The notes beneath the pieces are model-generated. The model had not been told where the DNA came from and made no database searches. It saw only the letters and a program-made list of their open reading frames with translations. This document shows positions 1 to 11,921 of a stretch of 64,000 nucleotides of DNA, piece after piece; the stretch's first letter is position 1, and every line of letters starts with the position of its first letter. A program made the translations under genes and the position numbers. This stretch comes from Andrena cerasifolii (taxonomy: Eukaryota > Arthropoda > Insecta > Hymenoptera > Andrenidae), in assembly GCF_050908995.1 (NCBI RefSeq), contig NC_135120.1:18613433-18677432 (forward strand). Reading direction: 5' to 3'.

Positions 1-37
1 CTCGGCAATGCGAGATACGAATGTCACGCTTTCTTAA

Positions 38-992
38 TAGGGGAGAGCGGGGACAAACGTAATGGTGTCATGAAAGTAACACGCCTTCTCCCGCCTTCCA
101 CAAAAGTTTCCAAAACGTTTGCTTTACATAGTTACGCGTGTTTAGTGTTTCCTTTGCTTCACGGAGTTACGCTGAGCAATACGACGATTCGTATACCGTG
201 GACAAGCTGATTTCATTATTTCGATAATTCAGGTAAGTATATCCTCTGTTGTTTTTTTTTTGATAATATTAATAGTTAAACTTTTAGACATTGATGCAAT
301 TATTTGTTAGAACGTTATCAGATAATGTCTTTACAAGTTCCAGTATTTGATTTCAATAAGTCTTGTACAGTTTGTACGTTATAACAGTTCTATGTTGAAA
401 AACATGGCTGGGGACAAAAGTAACGACACTACGGGGACAAAAGTAACATGCTTCTGTAAGTTTAAAGATGCCTCCCTATATCCCAAAAGAGTTGACTCCA
501 ATATTAACAATAGTTTTTAAAAAAATCATAAATATTAGTTACTTTTGGGGCCATTACACGAGATTCCATATTAAATCAAATACACAGTATCAAAGAAATG
601 ATTGAAGCTGGTTATGCTTTTTTATCGTTAAGTACCTACTTAAAATATGTTTATTTAAATGTTTGTTTCTATCGTTTCTGATAATAAAAAATCCTATTTT
701 GTTTTGGAAGAAGTGTTTTTACTTAATTCTCTTCAAAATAATTAGTATTACGTTCGTCCCCATGTTATGTTACTTTCGTCCTACCCCTGCAGGACAAAAG
801 TAACAATGACAGTCACTGCGGAAAATTGACATAACTCTGTCACTACTTATCATGGAAGGCTGAATTTATAGTCAAATGATAGACCAAGAAACACACTATC
901 TGAAGGCATAATTTTCGTTTTTATATCTGTAAGAGATAATTAGCAGCTAGGCCAAATGTTAAAAGTGTTACGTTTGTCCCCGCTCTCCCCTA
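38..992 (+). mobile_element. TA-flanked non-autonomous DNA transposon, family 1, copy 1
   Basis: The ends are inverted repeats of about 25 bp: TAGGGGAGAGCGGGGACAAA at the left and its complement at the right, with TA at both outer edges (TA duplication, as in the Tc1/mariner/pogo group). A 13-16 bp word close to GGGGACAAAAGTAAC occurs about eight times in both orientations (near 49, 413, 433, 541, 750, 770, 790 and 968). Positions 769-804 form a 36-bp imperfect palindrome built from two copies of that word around CTACCCCTGCAG. No long open frame is present. The same element recurs at 22540-23259 and, inverted, at 32985-33956. A donor-like AGGTAAGT lies near 232. The superfamily is inferred from the TA duplication only. 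Confidence 0.88.
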
Positions 993-2186
993 CATTAAAC
1001 TGATATTCAGTGGAGATTCGTTCCGCCCTTATCTCGCAGATATTTCAGCCAGAATTAACGGTTCACGCGTACGCGCGTCCTATATCAATTCGACTTGATC
1101 TTGTTGACGTATTATCTCGGCCGACGCGCCCTGGCTGTAACAGGCCGGCCGTGTGCGTGCATGCGCGCGGATATCTGAGAGATGCGACAACGAATGCGCC
1201 GTGGCGGCGGTAATTCAAGTTGAACGGCCAGGGTCGAGATCATTAAACCCCCGGGACGGGGCTGATAATGATTTTGACCCAATTAATTGCCCGCCTGGCG
1301 TGATTCACCGCGACAATGCTACTCGAGCTGGTAGAGGGGTGTGCGCGCAGTACCTAAACGCGATTCATTGGCCATCATTTATCATGTAGCTAATGAATAT
1401 CCTCGAGCCAGTATAAAACGCAATTTTGTAAGTAATTTGCAGTCCTACAAATATGGGACAAAAGGTTCGAGGTTTCGCCTTGTTAAACCGCGTCAGCGAT
1501 TTTCGATTATTCGTCCGAGTTGCTGTAATATTCCCAAGCCTCTCGAGTGGGCCACAATTCACGTCCGTACGATTTTAATTACGTCAACACAATAATGTGT
1601 TCCCAAGCACAAAACAGAACCAATGAAAAGAACACTTTGCACCGTATACCTCTTGTTCCCTTTTGCTCCAGCAAATTCGTTGTTTCATAACGTACGTACT
1701 TTTTCTCACGGGTGAATAATGTCCAGGGATTAAAAACAATATATATATATAAGGTTCTCGTAAAAAGTCGTAGAAATCGACGGTACTTGGGAGAGCTGAA
1801 GTCTGTATTTATTAGTGTGCACACTGGCGAGTGTCGCCTATAGTGATATAATCCTATTGACGTGTCACTGAGGAAAGCCTGGTACGCGTTTCGTGTTCTG
1901 TTTCTGGCGCAGCTAGCAACGCGCGGCGTCCTCGAGGCATTGACATCTTGTTAGTGAATAGCACCTCGGGCGGTACGGCTGCGACAAAACCCTGTCGATT
2001 ATTCAACACGCCAGGGCATCCAATTTGCATCGACACGGATACGGGTTTCGGGGCGAATTTGAAAAATGTGTTTTCTCCGACCTCGCGTCTCATACGCTCT
2101 GCTTTCACGTCGACCTGAACTTCGTATTCAGTCTACCACAAATCTCATGGATAGGTGAATTTCTTCTACCTGAACAATACGGAGTG
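993..2186. other. Non-coding interval, no gene seen
   Basis: Mixed GC sequence with CpG-rich patches and an (AT)n run near 1740-1750. Short open frames here overlap on both strands and show no domain, start context or splice logic. Probably intergenic or intronic. Confidence 0.5.
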
Positions 2187-2920
2187 GGGTAAACGATACA
2201 GTAGTTGACCACCTAAGTGCTTCAGTTTAGGTAAACGCTATGGAATAAGTAACTTGAATTTTATAAATGAAATTTTGTTATACCAGGCTGAAAGAAAAGT
2301 ACCGAGGATGATTATAACACCAAAGAAACTTTGAAGAAATCAGTAGTTTCGATGTTATGTTATTATAAAGAAACATAATTTAAGAGTATAGTTATTGACC
2401 GGTCTAGGTACAGTTGTTGACCAGTGGCTGAATATAAAAGAAAATGGTATATTTTTTACTGTGAAATCATTTTTATTAAATCCATCTGTCAGCACATCAA
2501 AATCAAAGACCTATTGTCTTGGGGCAGGGTGAGTTTCATGTGCACCCCTCACGACGTATGCCGTGCACTTTGCTGCGGTTTCATTGGCTTCTCATTCGCT
2601 TTTTTTTTTATTCTTAGATTTCTCTCTCACCTGCTCTTTCTTTTCTTCTTCTTCTTCTCTTTGCATCTCTTAGCCTCTTTCTTTTTCTTTTTTTGCTTTT
2701 TACTTTTTTTTTCGTCAAACGCCTGTAACCTCCGAAATATAAAGCAGGTCAAATTGCCCCGTGCCTCCAAATATCTAAATCAATTTTCATCGCGGTCTTT
2801 CAGCACGATAATTACGAGTGGTCAATAACTGTATTACTATGCATATTCATTTGACTATGGCGGCAGAAATTTAAAGTGGTCAACTACTGTACCCTGGTCA
2901 ATAACTGCATCGTTTACCCA
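2187..2920 (+). mobile_element. TIR transposon with repeated GTTRTTGACC motif
   Basis: The left end GGGTAAACGATACAGTAGTT and the right end (complement of GGGTAAACGATGCAGTTATT) form inverted repeats. A 10-bp word, GTTATTGACC or GTAGTTGACC, is repeated about six times. It is direct near 2201, 2391 and 2413 and inverted near 2819, 2879 and 2897. The middle holds a T-rich pyrimidine tract, and the open frame over it (2424-2828) is a Phe-rich artefact rather than a transposase. The end resembles that of the element at 56309, both reading GGGTAAAC then ATACA then TTG. The outer TA is not clean on the left (TGGGG), so the exact edge is uncertain by a few bases. Confidence 0.82.
2585..2718. repeat. 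Pyrimidine tract, (CTT)n-like
   Basis: About 130 bases almost entirely of T and C on the plus strand, with runs of CTTCTTCTT. It lies inside the transposon at 2187-2920. Confidence 0.85.
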
Positions 2921-4703
2921 ATATCTTATATTCTAACGCTGCTGTAATCCTGCAGTGATGAAGTTACACGATACACCTGTGCAATATACCTCTGGTGGGC
3001 GAGCAAACGAGTATAATTCAGAATTATTAGTTTCGCAGGAAGACACTAGAATATTGAAAGCGCTATCTAAGATCAGGTATTAAATTTTGCATGTGAAAGT
3101 TCATAACATAAATGTTAAAAGAAACTTTTATTTTTAATTACGATTCACAAAAAAAAGAACACGGAAGAAACTGTATAAATTTGAGGTAAAATTTAACTAA
3201 CTTGACAATTTTTTACTCATTAAAATAGTACAATAATCAAAATTAATTAGGAATCCACGATTCCACTTGCTATATTGGGCAGAGTGTCTGATCACTGTCA
3301 GTCTCATACTACTTCGTTTAACTACAGGCATCCGGCCAATCTGACACGATCGCGCACTGTTTTCTATAAAGTGATTTTAGTGGCACGTGCACAAGTATTT
3401 TTATGTTCGAAAAGCGTTGGAAAGATAAAGTAGAATTCTGCTAAAGGAATGCCTCTAACGGAGCCACAATAACGATCCCCCGGTCGTTCCATTTCAATCT
3501 TAAACTCGTTGGCGCACGTAACAATATTTTCAAATTATGTCTGTTGACCCCATCTCGGCAGGGGCTTTAAAGTTTTTTTCCACCGCGGGTCTCGAGAAGC
3601 CATAGCGGGTAGTTAAAGTAACGCGATCTTAACATCGCAAATATATTCACGAAAAACTACAGAGGACTCACTTCTCGTGCGGAAGGAAGTTAGCGGAGCG
3701 TCCTCTGCGTCAGTTGTTAATTTTATTGCTTTCGTTCTTAACGATACCGTGCCAGCCACTTCATTGTGGCCACCTGCCTCGCGGATTTCTTGAGCGTCTC
3801 TTGAAAGCTCAAAGCGTTCGACGTTATATTTACGTAGGGAAAAAATTACTCTTTCCCCGGGGAATGGGATACATAAATAGCTTTATACTCGGCGCAGTGG
3901 AAAAGTCCAAAGTGCCGGGGAAAAGTCTTACTTTGCGTACTTCGCTGAACGATACCGTCAAGTATCTCCAGCGAGAAGCGTGGCTTATTTCAAAACGCAT
4001 CTCACCGTGATTACGTATTTCGCGGGGACCGAGTTGCGGCTCGAAGAACGATCGCAGTGTGCACCGTAACAATCGAACAATCTCGTACATTGTACACACT
4101 TTTCATTGCTTCTGCCTTCTATTGCTGGCACACTGGATGTTATTTCTGCACGCGGTTCGTTTGAACTTAACTTCTTCACCCGTGGAACGCTAACCATTTC
4201 GCTGGGTTGACGTCTGTTAACGGCCGGGCGATCTCGAAGGACCTCTTTCTCTCTCGAAGAGTTACCCGGAGTTACGTTTAGATAGCGAGAAAACAATATC
4301 CTGTCCCTATCTCCCGTCGAGTTTCAAGGACTCCGTCCACGAAGTCAAGGAATCGTACTAATCTACGACAAAGGCGTCTGCCTTCGGAGCACATTGTCCA
4401 AGCTCACCGTAGACCCTTATCTCTCCGCGACTTCTGAACCTGTGAACTCTCTGTTGAACTTTCCACCTTTTCTTTCGCCCCAGCATACTTACGCAGAGAC
4501 TGATGCATTATCGCATTAGAGTGGCTCAAAGAGACGATTGCAGAGGGAAAGTTGGAGGACAAATATTTAGAAGACATTTGTGTTCAACGACCTTCGAGCC
4601 TCGAGGCAGTCAGGGCTTTCTCGCCTTTGCAGGCAGCAAGATCCTCATGATGAAATTCATCTCCGCTGAGCCGTGCAAATTTAGTTATTTATACGATATT
4701 AAA
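2921..4703. other. Non-coding interval, no gene seen
   Basis: AT-rich to about 3250, then mixed. Short open frames at 3714-4296 oppose each other on the two strands with no recognisable product. Nothing else is supported. Confidence 0.5.
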
Positions 4704-4929
4704 TAGGGTAGATGCACCATTTCTGGCCACCTTAAGGTATTGTACCAGTTTTGGCCACTTCTTAAAAAATATAATATTTTTTCGTGTAAGCAATAAATGT
4801 AACCTTATATTTCTGGCGGTATACTAAACAGAATATTTACGATGTGAAATTCTTCACATAATAATGATCTGCAAGCAGTTTAAAAACAAGATAATTATGC
4901 ACATGGCCAAAAACGGTACACCTACCCTA
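4704..4929 (+). mobile_element. Short TIR element with repeated TGGCCA motif
   Basis: A 226-bp miniature element. The left end is TAGGGTAGATGCACC and the right end is GGTACACCTACCCTA, so the two are inverted with TA at both edges. The word TGGCCAC or TGGCCA occurs twice on the left (TTCTGGCCACC, TTTTGGCCACT) and inverted on the right (ATGGCCAAAAA). It is too short to encode anything. It matches the TAGGGTA group described for the other elements. Confidence 0.85.
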
Positions 4930-6325
4930 CAGTTGCGAGTGATCCTTGCAATGTTCGAATAATTCATCACTCCTTCAACAAGTGTTGAAAATAATGTACC
5001 CCAGGTATCAATATCATAAGTTCACCTCCTAATTCGTCCAAAATTCACCGCACCCTAAGTCTGACTGTATGTAAAAAAAGCAAAGCAGCTTTGCGGGGAG
5101 CAATTGTACATGTTTCTTGCATAAAATATCGCGCCATCATCTGCCCGACGAGAGGAATTACGAGGCACTCGAGATACTTCTATTAACCCCGTCTCGAACT
5201 CCTTTGCGTCGCGTCACGTCACGATAATGGAGTTGCCGAAACTCCCGTAACCTTTTACGTTGCCGCCAGGATGCGGCCTCGAAAAAATAGGGCGTCCTGC
5301 TGGCGTAAAAAGCGGGCTGGAAAACACCGCGCTGTATAATACTGCCGTTCGCGTGTGCGTAAAACGAAACAAGAGGCCGCGGCGGCGTAACGTATGGCCG
5401 CGTGCTTTTTACGCGTCTGCGGATGAATCGGTGAAGGGATTTTTCGGGGCGCCAAGTGATGATAAATAATAGAGGATGTACAGTAAATCGCCGTGCACCG
5501 GCGGGTGATTGCCCGTGGAAAAAAGCAGGTAGAAAATACAGAATAAATTCCTTCAGAAATGATTTTGAACGTGTCCAGTGCACGCGTGTCCGGCGGTTCT
5601 TTGTAATCGATTCTGCGGCAGGCGAAGCCTGATTTACGAGAACATTATTCGGCTCTTTCTTCTTGATTTTTCATGGGGAATCATCCCCTTTACGTTGTAC
5701 CATCGATACGGGAAAATCAACCGGGCAACGTCTGTGCACCTGCGTTTATTCCGGCCGCCTCCGCTTCTCCAGTAGTGCGAGTCAATAATGCCAGCCGGCC
5801 ATTGATCATTCCAGTAGTAACGCCGTGTAATGGGTCCCGCGGAAAGCTCTCGACGCTGCTTGAATAGCGCGTTTCACGCTGAATGATCGGTCAAACCAGC
5901 CGCGAGCGTTGCACATTCGTTAATTCAGGTAATTATCAGCGTGGTGGTTTTCGGAGGGGAGGTGTCGCGAATTAAGTGACGTCACGTAGCTGGAAGGTAC
6001 GAGAGGCTTCCTGCGGATGTGCGAGCCTCGCGTCTACCAACCCAGTTGCAAGTTAAACGAGGATGCTAGATTAGGCGCAATAAATTATCCTTGGCCAGCT
6101 TTAAACTACCTTAATCTACCGAGTCGATGAGGCGAGGTCTCGCGAAAGAAGCGGAAAATGGTCTCAGTTGCGAGATATCGCGATATATCAATGACTATCC
6201 GCGGGATTCGCTGGTAACAAATTGCAGCCTTGAATAATCCCTTCGGAATTGATATTTGGAAGGAAAACTGTGGGAGACTTTGCGAATGCATCTATTAAAT
6301 CTAATAGATTGATCTTTTGTTGCAG
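4930..6325. other. Probable intron upstream of the 36-nt exon
   Basis: No coding segment is recognised. CpG-rich sequence from about 5190 to 5860 carries overlapping frames on both strands that look like chance frames. The interval ends in a good acceptor, TTTTGTTGCAG at 6315-6325. Confidence 0.45.
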
Positions 6326-6361
6326 GACAATCGCTGACCTCTCCAGCGTCAAGAACAATAG
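6326..6361 (+). CDS. Candidate 36-nt microexon of a plus-strand gene
   Basis: The segment starts right after a pyrimidine-rich acceptor (GATCTTTTGTTGCAG) and ends right before a strong donor, GTGAGT at 6362. Its length is divisible by three. Two of three frames are open, and the third stops at the fourth codon. The frame that fits the next candidate exon reads TIADLSSVKNN with one leading and two trailing bases (incoming and outgoing phase 2). Joined to 48628, the split codon is AGC (Ser). The other open frame reads QSLTSPASRTI with phase 1 at both ends and could join the exon at 60091 directly. Short in-frame microexons are typical of neural insect genes, but no family is recognised. Splicing is predicted, not shown. 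Confidence 0.5.
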
Positions 6362-9300
6362 GTGAGTCGACGGAACCTAACGCATTAAGCTAAAAGTTTC
6401 CTTAACGCAACGATAATGAAGCTCGCGTTACACCCCATCAAAAAAGTTCTACTACTTTGACCCAGAATACCGCGGTGTTCCACTGAAAACGTCGCTTTAA
6501 TGCCCGCCATAAACGATTCAGTTATTTTGAGACCGACCATACATTACGTCGGCGCTTGTAAAAGCAAACAGGCTGGCAGCAATTGCAGCGATCAACACAA
6601 ATCTTTCTTCCCGAAGAATAGAGGCAGATTCTCACGTAAATATTTCAGATCGGAAACATTTGCCAAGCCCATAAATATTACAGTGGACGGTTCGAAGCGA
6701 AACATTTCGGACGGTCCCGATTCGGTGCTGGCAGCCTGAATGTGTGCCTTTCGAATTAAATAATCGTTGCACGTAGTGCAGGCCGAGGTCTCCCATTAGC
6801 CCGATCCACCTGTTCGCTCTTACGTTTAACAAAAATCACGTTCGACGGCAGAAACGGGGCGTGTGTTTTTTTAAAAACGACCGGAAACCTGGCAACCGTT
6901 CTACTGGAAAATCGAATATCGCTGATATCGCCTGTATAGCCGCTATCAACGTTGAACGATCAAAGTGCTTCGGTTACGTTAGCCGTGAAAAATCCGGAGG
7001 ATCTATACAGGGCAGCCGGGGTCCATTCATTAAAAAACCAGATGCTTTGCATTAGCCTCTCGCTCCAAGCTATATCAATCTCTGATGCCGCGCCGCCGTG
7101 TGCAACGGTTTCGTTTCAACTGGTTATTTTCTCTGGTGAAAAGTCCGCCCGACAGCTCGCGCACACGTAAATCCTTTGAAATCGGGACTAGATACATGAT
7201 GACCGATTCATAACACGAAAATACGTACGATGTAACAGCCACCCCAGAGTCAGTAGCGTTCCCTTCGCCGGTGTCATAAACCCAGTCACGCGGCTGACTA
7301 TGTATAGACAACACTACTGAAAATTCTAGAAATCCACGATACAGCGATACACTTGCCTCAAGATAAGCCGTCTTCGAGCATTCAAACAGATTGCAATTAT
7401 CGGTCTCAACGTTCGTAAACTACAGACCCCGCCCCATCCTTCGTTCATTCACTCGACCCCGCTTCGACCTTCTCGACGGAGCTCCATCGCGTTAATTCGA
7501 GTACACAAACCGTCTTCGAAAACGGCATTGAGCCTTCGGCTGTTAGGTATAGGTGTCAACGTTATGGGCGCCTCTTTTCGCCAGAGCTTTGTCTCGACGC
7601 CCCCTCGTCCTTGGTTCTCTTCCTCTCTCCCTCTCTCTCTGTCTTTCCAGCAGTCTCGTTGCAGCGTGGCTCGTTCGTCTTCCTTCCTTCCTTCCGACAC
7701 AGGCCGCAGTGCCCTGGGCTACGTTGCAGCTTACAGTCCTGCTGTTTGTCTTGAGCCGTGAGCTTTTGTGTTTGCGCAAGCCCCGACGTTCCAGCGGCCG
7801 CCGCGCATCCACATCCAGCTGGTCCAGCTAGCCGTGTTTCGCGGCTGGTCAGACTTCTCCTACGCCGGAAGTCCTTTATTTATTTAGTTTTTCACTGGCT
7901 GAAGAGCTTGCGGCCCCGGCACAGGCAAGATGCTTAATTACCGCGAGCCCGCGCATCGTTGGCCAGCCTTTTAAAAATGTTTCCTCAAGGAGAAACTGCG
8001 TCAGGATTTTTGCCCGTGGCGCGGACGGGGATGGTCTTTTCTCCCTGCGAGTCGTGCCACGGGTTCTCCTCGCGGTAAATCGCATTGTTCGGGTCGAGGG
8101 AGGCTGTCTGCGACATTTCCTCCCTGCGCCTTGCTTTCCAGGTGCTTACGCGCGCTCTTCAGGGGTCGTTCGCACTGAATTTGATATTTTGTAATAGCGG
8201 AGGATCTTGTGTATCTATTTGTAAATCTATACAGTGGTGGCTGACAGGGATCCTCGGTTAGCTTTCTTCTGTACTCGGGCGTAGGGGATCTACCTGCAGG
8301 CATTGGGCCGCCGCGTGCAACAATGCCGCTATTCGAGCGTTTCGCGAATAAAGAGCGAGGAATATCGATTCTGAGAGCGAACGCGGTGACGATGTTGGGA
8401 TACGAGAGTGGAAATCTGCTCGTTTCGTCAACTATTGATAGAAACGCGAGTAATTCGATAGAGACGAGTATTGTTGATGAGATTACCCCTTTGTGCTGTT
8501 TTGCCAACGGCCGAAGACGTATTTTTAAGGAATTCCGGTCTCCTCGGAAGAATAAAGGCATTTATCGGGCACGGGTACTAGATCTTAGCTCCGCAGGTTC
8601 TGTACAGTGGTAATACTGGTATAAAGGACAAAGAAAGCGTAATTCGATGATAGCAGTCTAGCATTGTTGAGAGGGTTATTTCTTTGTACTGTTTCTTCAA
8701 GCCTCGAAGACGCGTTCTTATGAAATTTCAGTGGCATTTGCATCGGCAGGTATTAAGCTCCCGAAGAATGCAAAAAATTCGAGCTTGGCTTCGGTGCATT
8801 AAACTTGATTCCCTCTTCCAGCTTCATTAAATGCGAAATAACCGTGACTCTAGAAGTTACGGCTAATTCGATTATGGCACGTACAATCGCAGTCCTGCGT
8901 CTGAACCGCACCTGCACATATTGCTACAAATTACACAATTCTGTCGGCAGTCTCTTTGCAAATTTCAGGATTTCTCTGAAACTCGAAGTGCTCCGCTTCC
9001 GTGAAAGATATTAAATCTGCCCTTTGTGGTTTAACCGTTTGAGCTGCGAGAGGAGCGGGGTCTGTGGAGCACTCGAAAAGTGCTTGGAATCGTGTAACCT
9101 AATGTGGTACATTATATCAAACTTAGAACCAATTAGCTGAACCTGTTTCATTCCGCAATTTAAAATTTAAAGTTCCAATGGAGGCAATTATACTCTTTCG
9201 TGAAAGTATTCGCACACGACACGGTCGACTCGTGTGAACTACGAAGACAATATTCATTCTCAGTTCTACGCGCGACGTCGTTCATTTCATCAATTAACTG

Positions 9301-10213
9301 TTACAATCAACTTTAACTCGAACCTCCTAAGTAGTCGCGTAGGGAGTGCTCCAACCTGTGACTCCTCGCGAAGGAATTTCCCTCGCACCAGACACCTCCC
9401 CTTCCGCTTCAACCACATTCCGGCTCGTTCAAATATTCAATCCCCTGGCAAAAGTCAATACAGGGGGAACAATGCATTAGCTGCGCGGCGGGCGCGTTAA
9501 AAAGTTAGCCGCGGCGACCGTGATGACGCTGGGCGACGGGTAGTTTTTGCAATTAGCGATATCAGCCGCGTAACCCGACACGTTGGTGATCGAGCGGCGT
9601 TGTTTATGCTCGCCTTCCAGCACCATCGCTCCGCGGCTGGCCTTCCGCCAAATTTCCGCGAGCCCCCTCGCCCCCTGTCTCCCGTTTTCCCCACTTTTAC
9701 CCCGCTTTTTCTGGTCCCTCGGTCGGCGTGTATCGACGCTCGGGGCCAGACGCGTTATCAAACGATTTATATCGGTGTTTTGCAAAATTTGTGGGGGCTG
9801 GCGTGCGCGCACCACGCCGGCCGGGGGGGATGCACGCTAAACGTTACCGGGGAAAATGGATAACGAGGAGCGGCGGTGGGATCAGGGGAACGGCCGGGAT
9901 GCATCGGCCGGGGCCGAAAGATATCGTGACGGCATATTATCGTGTTTAATCTGAGGCCCCTTCTGGCATCGTCCGGGGGATTTCGCTCGGAACGGCCGAT
10001 TATTCTTTAACATGGTAAAAAGTGGTGGCCGCGGTATCGCGTGACGGAGCGAAAACATAGCTGTTCGCGGAGCTAGTGGGGTAGAATTTTAGAAAAGCCA
10101 GGAGAGAAAAAAAATCTGCTACAGTCTCGCCACTGACCTACTGGACCGTATCGCTAACTCATCTATCGATCACATCGCCATCAAATTGATGTAGCCGAGG
10201 AATCCTCGCACAC
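6362..10213. other. Probable intron; only degenerate repeats seen
   Basis: Mixed sequence after the donor at 6362. It contains a pyrimidine tract (CT-rich, about 7600-7650), a degenerate tandem duplication at 8450-8764, and GC-rich DNA at 9480-9960. No exon with a matching acceptor and donor was found. Confidence 0.45.
8450..8764. repeat. Degenerate tandem duplication, offset about 189 bp
   Basis: The segment 8450-8592 is recognisably repeated at 8639-8764. Shared blocks in order are GTAATTCGAT, ATTGTTGA, CTTTGT followed by CTGTTT, CGAAGACG and GGCATTT. Substitutions and small indels separate the two units, so the duplication is old. No function is visible. Confidence 0.65.
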
Positions 10214-10958
10214 AAGGGTGGTCCTTATTTTTCAACGATTGTTTGGTTTTTCCAGACCAAATTTTTTAATAGGTACAATATACCCACAGACTTTTTAGGA
10301 AAGGACCCTTGACTTAGAGGTGGAGAACTATCGATAGTGTTGACTATCGATATTTTCGATAGAAAGTCCCCTCGGTTATCGATATTATCGATGGCACTAT
10401 CGATAGTTTTTGAAGATAGTAAACAGAAATATATAAATGTGATGAAAATTTAGTAAAATATATATGCTTTAAAATATTATGTTTGATTTTTGTATTCCAT
10501 TTTCAAATTCAAAGTAGACTTACTTTATATATATTTACGATAAAAAAGTACTAATACTTTAATCAATATTACAAAAACAAATAATAAACTTTCTGTGCAT
10601 CAAAAGAAATATTAGCTTATACGCTGCGTTATACATATACTAATGTTAAGAGATAAAACTCAAAGATTTCTTATATATTTTTGTAAGTAACATACATATT
10701 ATTGTTATAATCTAATAAATTGTGCTTTTATTAAAAAATATTCAGTGATACTTCAAAAACAGCCTAAAACAATTATGCTCGAAACTGACGAGAAATCACT
10801 AAAATTTCAAAACTTTAACTCAAATGTGGCACGGGTTGCCATTGTCCACTCACATTGAAATTTTGCACATATCATTTTCTCATCAAGTGTCACAATTTAG
10901 GTGGGCGCGAAAAAAAAATCATACAAAATGTTGACCCCTATAGCTAAGGACCACCCTA
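10214..10958 (+). mobile_element. Candidate hAT-like TIR element
   Basis: AGGGTGGTCCTTA at 10215 is matched by its exact complement ending at 10957 (TAAGGACCACCCT). The 8 bp outside are TCGCACAC (10206-10213) and TTGCACAC (10959-10966). These are 7 of 8 identical and suggest the 8-bp target duplication of hAT elements. The 745-bp interior is AT-rich without an open frame of transposase length. A cluster of ATCGAT palindromes lies just inside the left end. The superfamily rests on the duplication length and one mismatch, so it is tentative. Confidence 0.7.
10328..10407. repeat. Cluster of CTATCGATAG-type palindromes
   Basis: Within 80 bp there are five ATCGAT cores, two of them as the full palindrome CTATCGATAG (10328 and near 10398), plus a TTCGATAG variant. 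The core TATCGATA is the known binding word of the BED-finger factor DREF (DRE) and includes CGATA. Here it lies subterminally in the candidate hAT-like element, where a transposase would be expected to bind. Confidence 0.8.
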
Positions 10959-11916
10959 TTGCACACTTTGCGTTACCTTCCCAAATTTGAAGAACCTCGA
11001 AGCAATCATCACCGACTATTGACCACCCCCCATCCCTCCAATTTAATTCCAGAGAGTCCCCTGAGCCGTCACGTTCTTTCGAAATACCTACAACGAGATC
11101 CAGCAAAAAGCAAGGCTGAAGAGCACCGAGCACGGAAAGGGGAGACTTTTAAAAGCGAGATGGCGACATTGTCCCCAGGGTGGAAGGTCATCGGAAGAGA
11201 ATCTGATCCCGAATTTAAGGAGGAGGCCAGCAGGCGAGGAAATTTCGCAGGATAGAAAAGCAAGGGGCTGTACCTTAAGCGAGCGGAGTGGCTCCGCGAA
11301 TAAGAGGCGACGGGGACTAAGTCCGTGGCGATTGCATAAAGGTCGTCGACTGCAGGAGCGTTGGAGGATTCTTCGGGGAATCCCTAGGAAGCGGCGTCGC
11401 CGGGGATAACGTCGTCGAACAAAGAGCAGAATAAGCTGAAATAATTGGCAATTACAAAACCGAGCCGGATATTAACATTATCTCGGGGTCCAGAGGCGCC
11501 CCGGCACCGCTCGACCGGTCGGCCGCGGTTTTCTTCGGTGCCCAACATTTTCCGCGCTCCTGCCCGCGGATATCTCCAGTTGCCGCGTACGTTCCCTCCC
11601 GATAAGCGGGCGAAACTGTCTCCGAGATAAAGGATATTGTCTCGCGAGCGGGAGGGACTCGAACCGTTTCCCTTTGAACAATTATCGTTCCAACTTTAAG
11701 ATCGCCGCCGCCAATGATGCCGTGACTCGTGGAGGACGCGCGAGATTTCCGCGCTTAATACTCGCCGCGATAGAACACGGGGCGGGGTATTAAAGGACCT
11801 CATTGAAACGGCGGGGGTCAGGAGGTGCTTCAGAGTTTTCTATCGCGGGCTAGGAACTTCGCTTTATGTAAACACGTACGAGATACACTAGGTGGATCTT
11901 GAATAAGCCGCTGGAC
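10959..11916. other. Non-coding interval, no gene seen
   Basis: Mostly GC-mixed intronic-looking DNA with several purine-rich stretches (11085-11250). No exon, RNA gene or further repeat is supported. Confidence 0.5.
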
Positions 11917-11921
11917 CAACG

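Noticed and set aside
2424..2828. 134-codon frame inside a transposon
   Set aside because: It covers a T-rich tract and is a Phe run with no transposase features.
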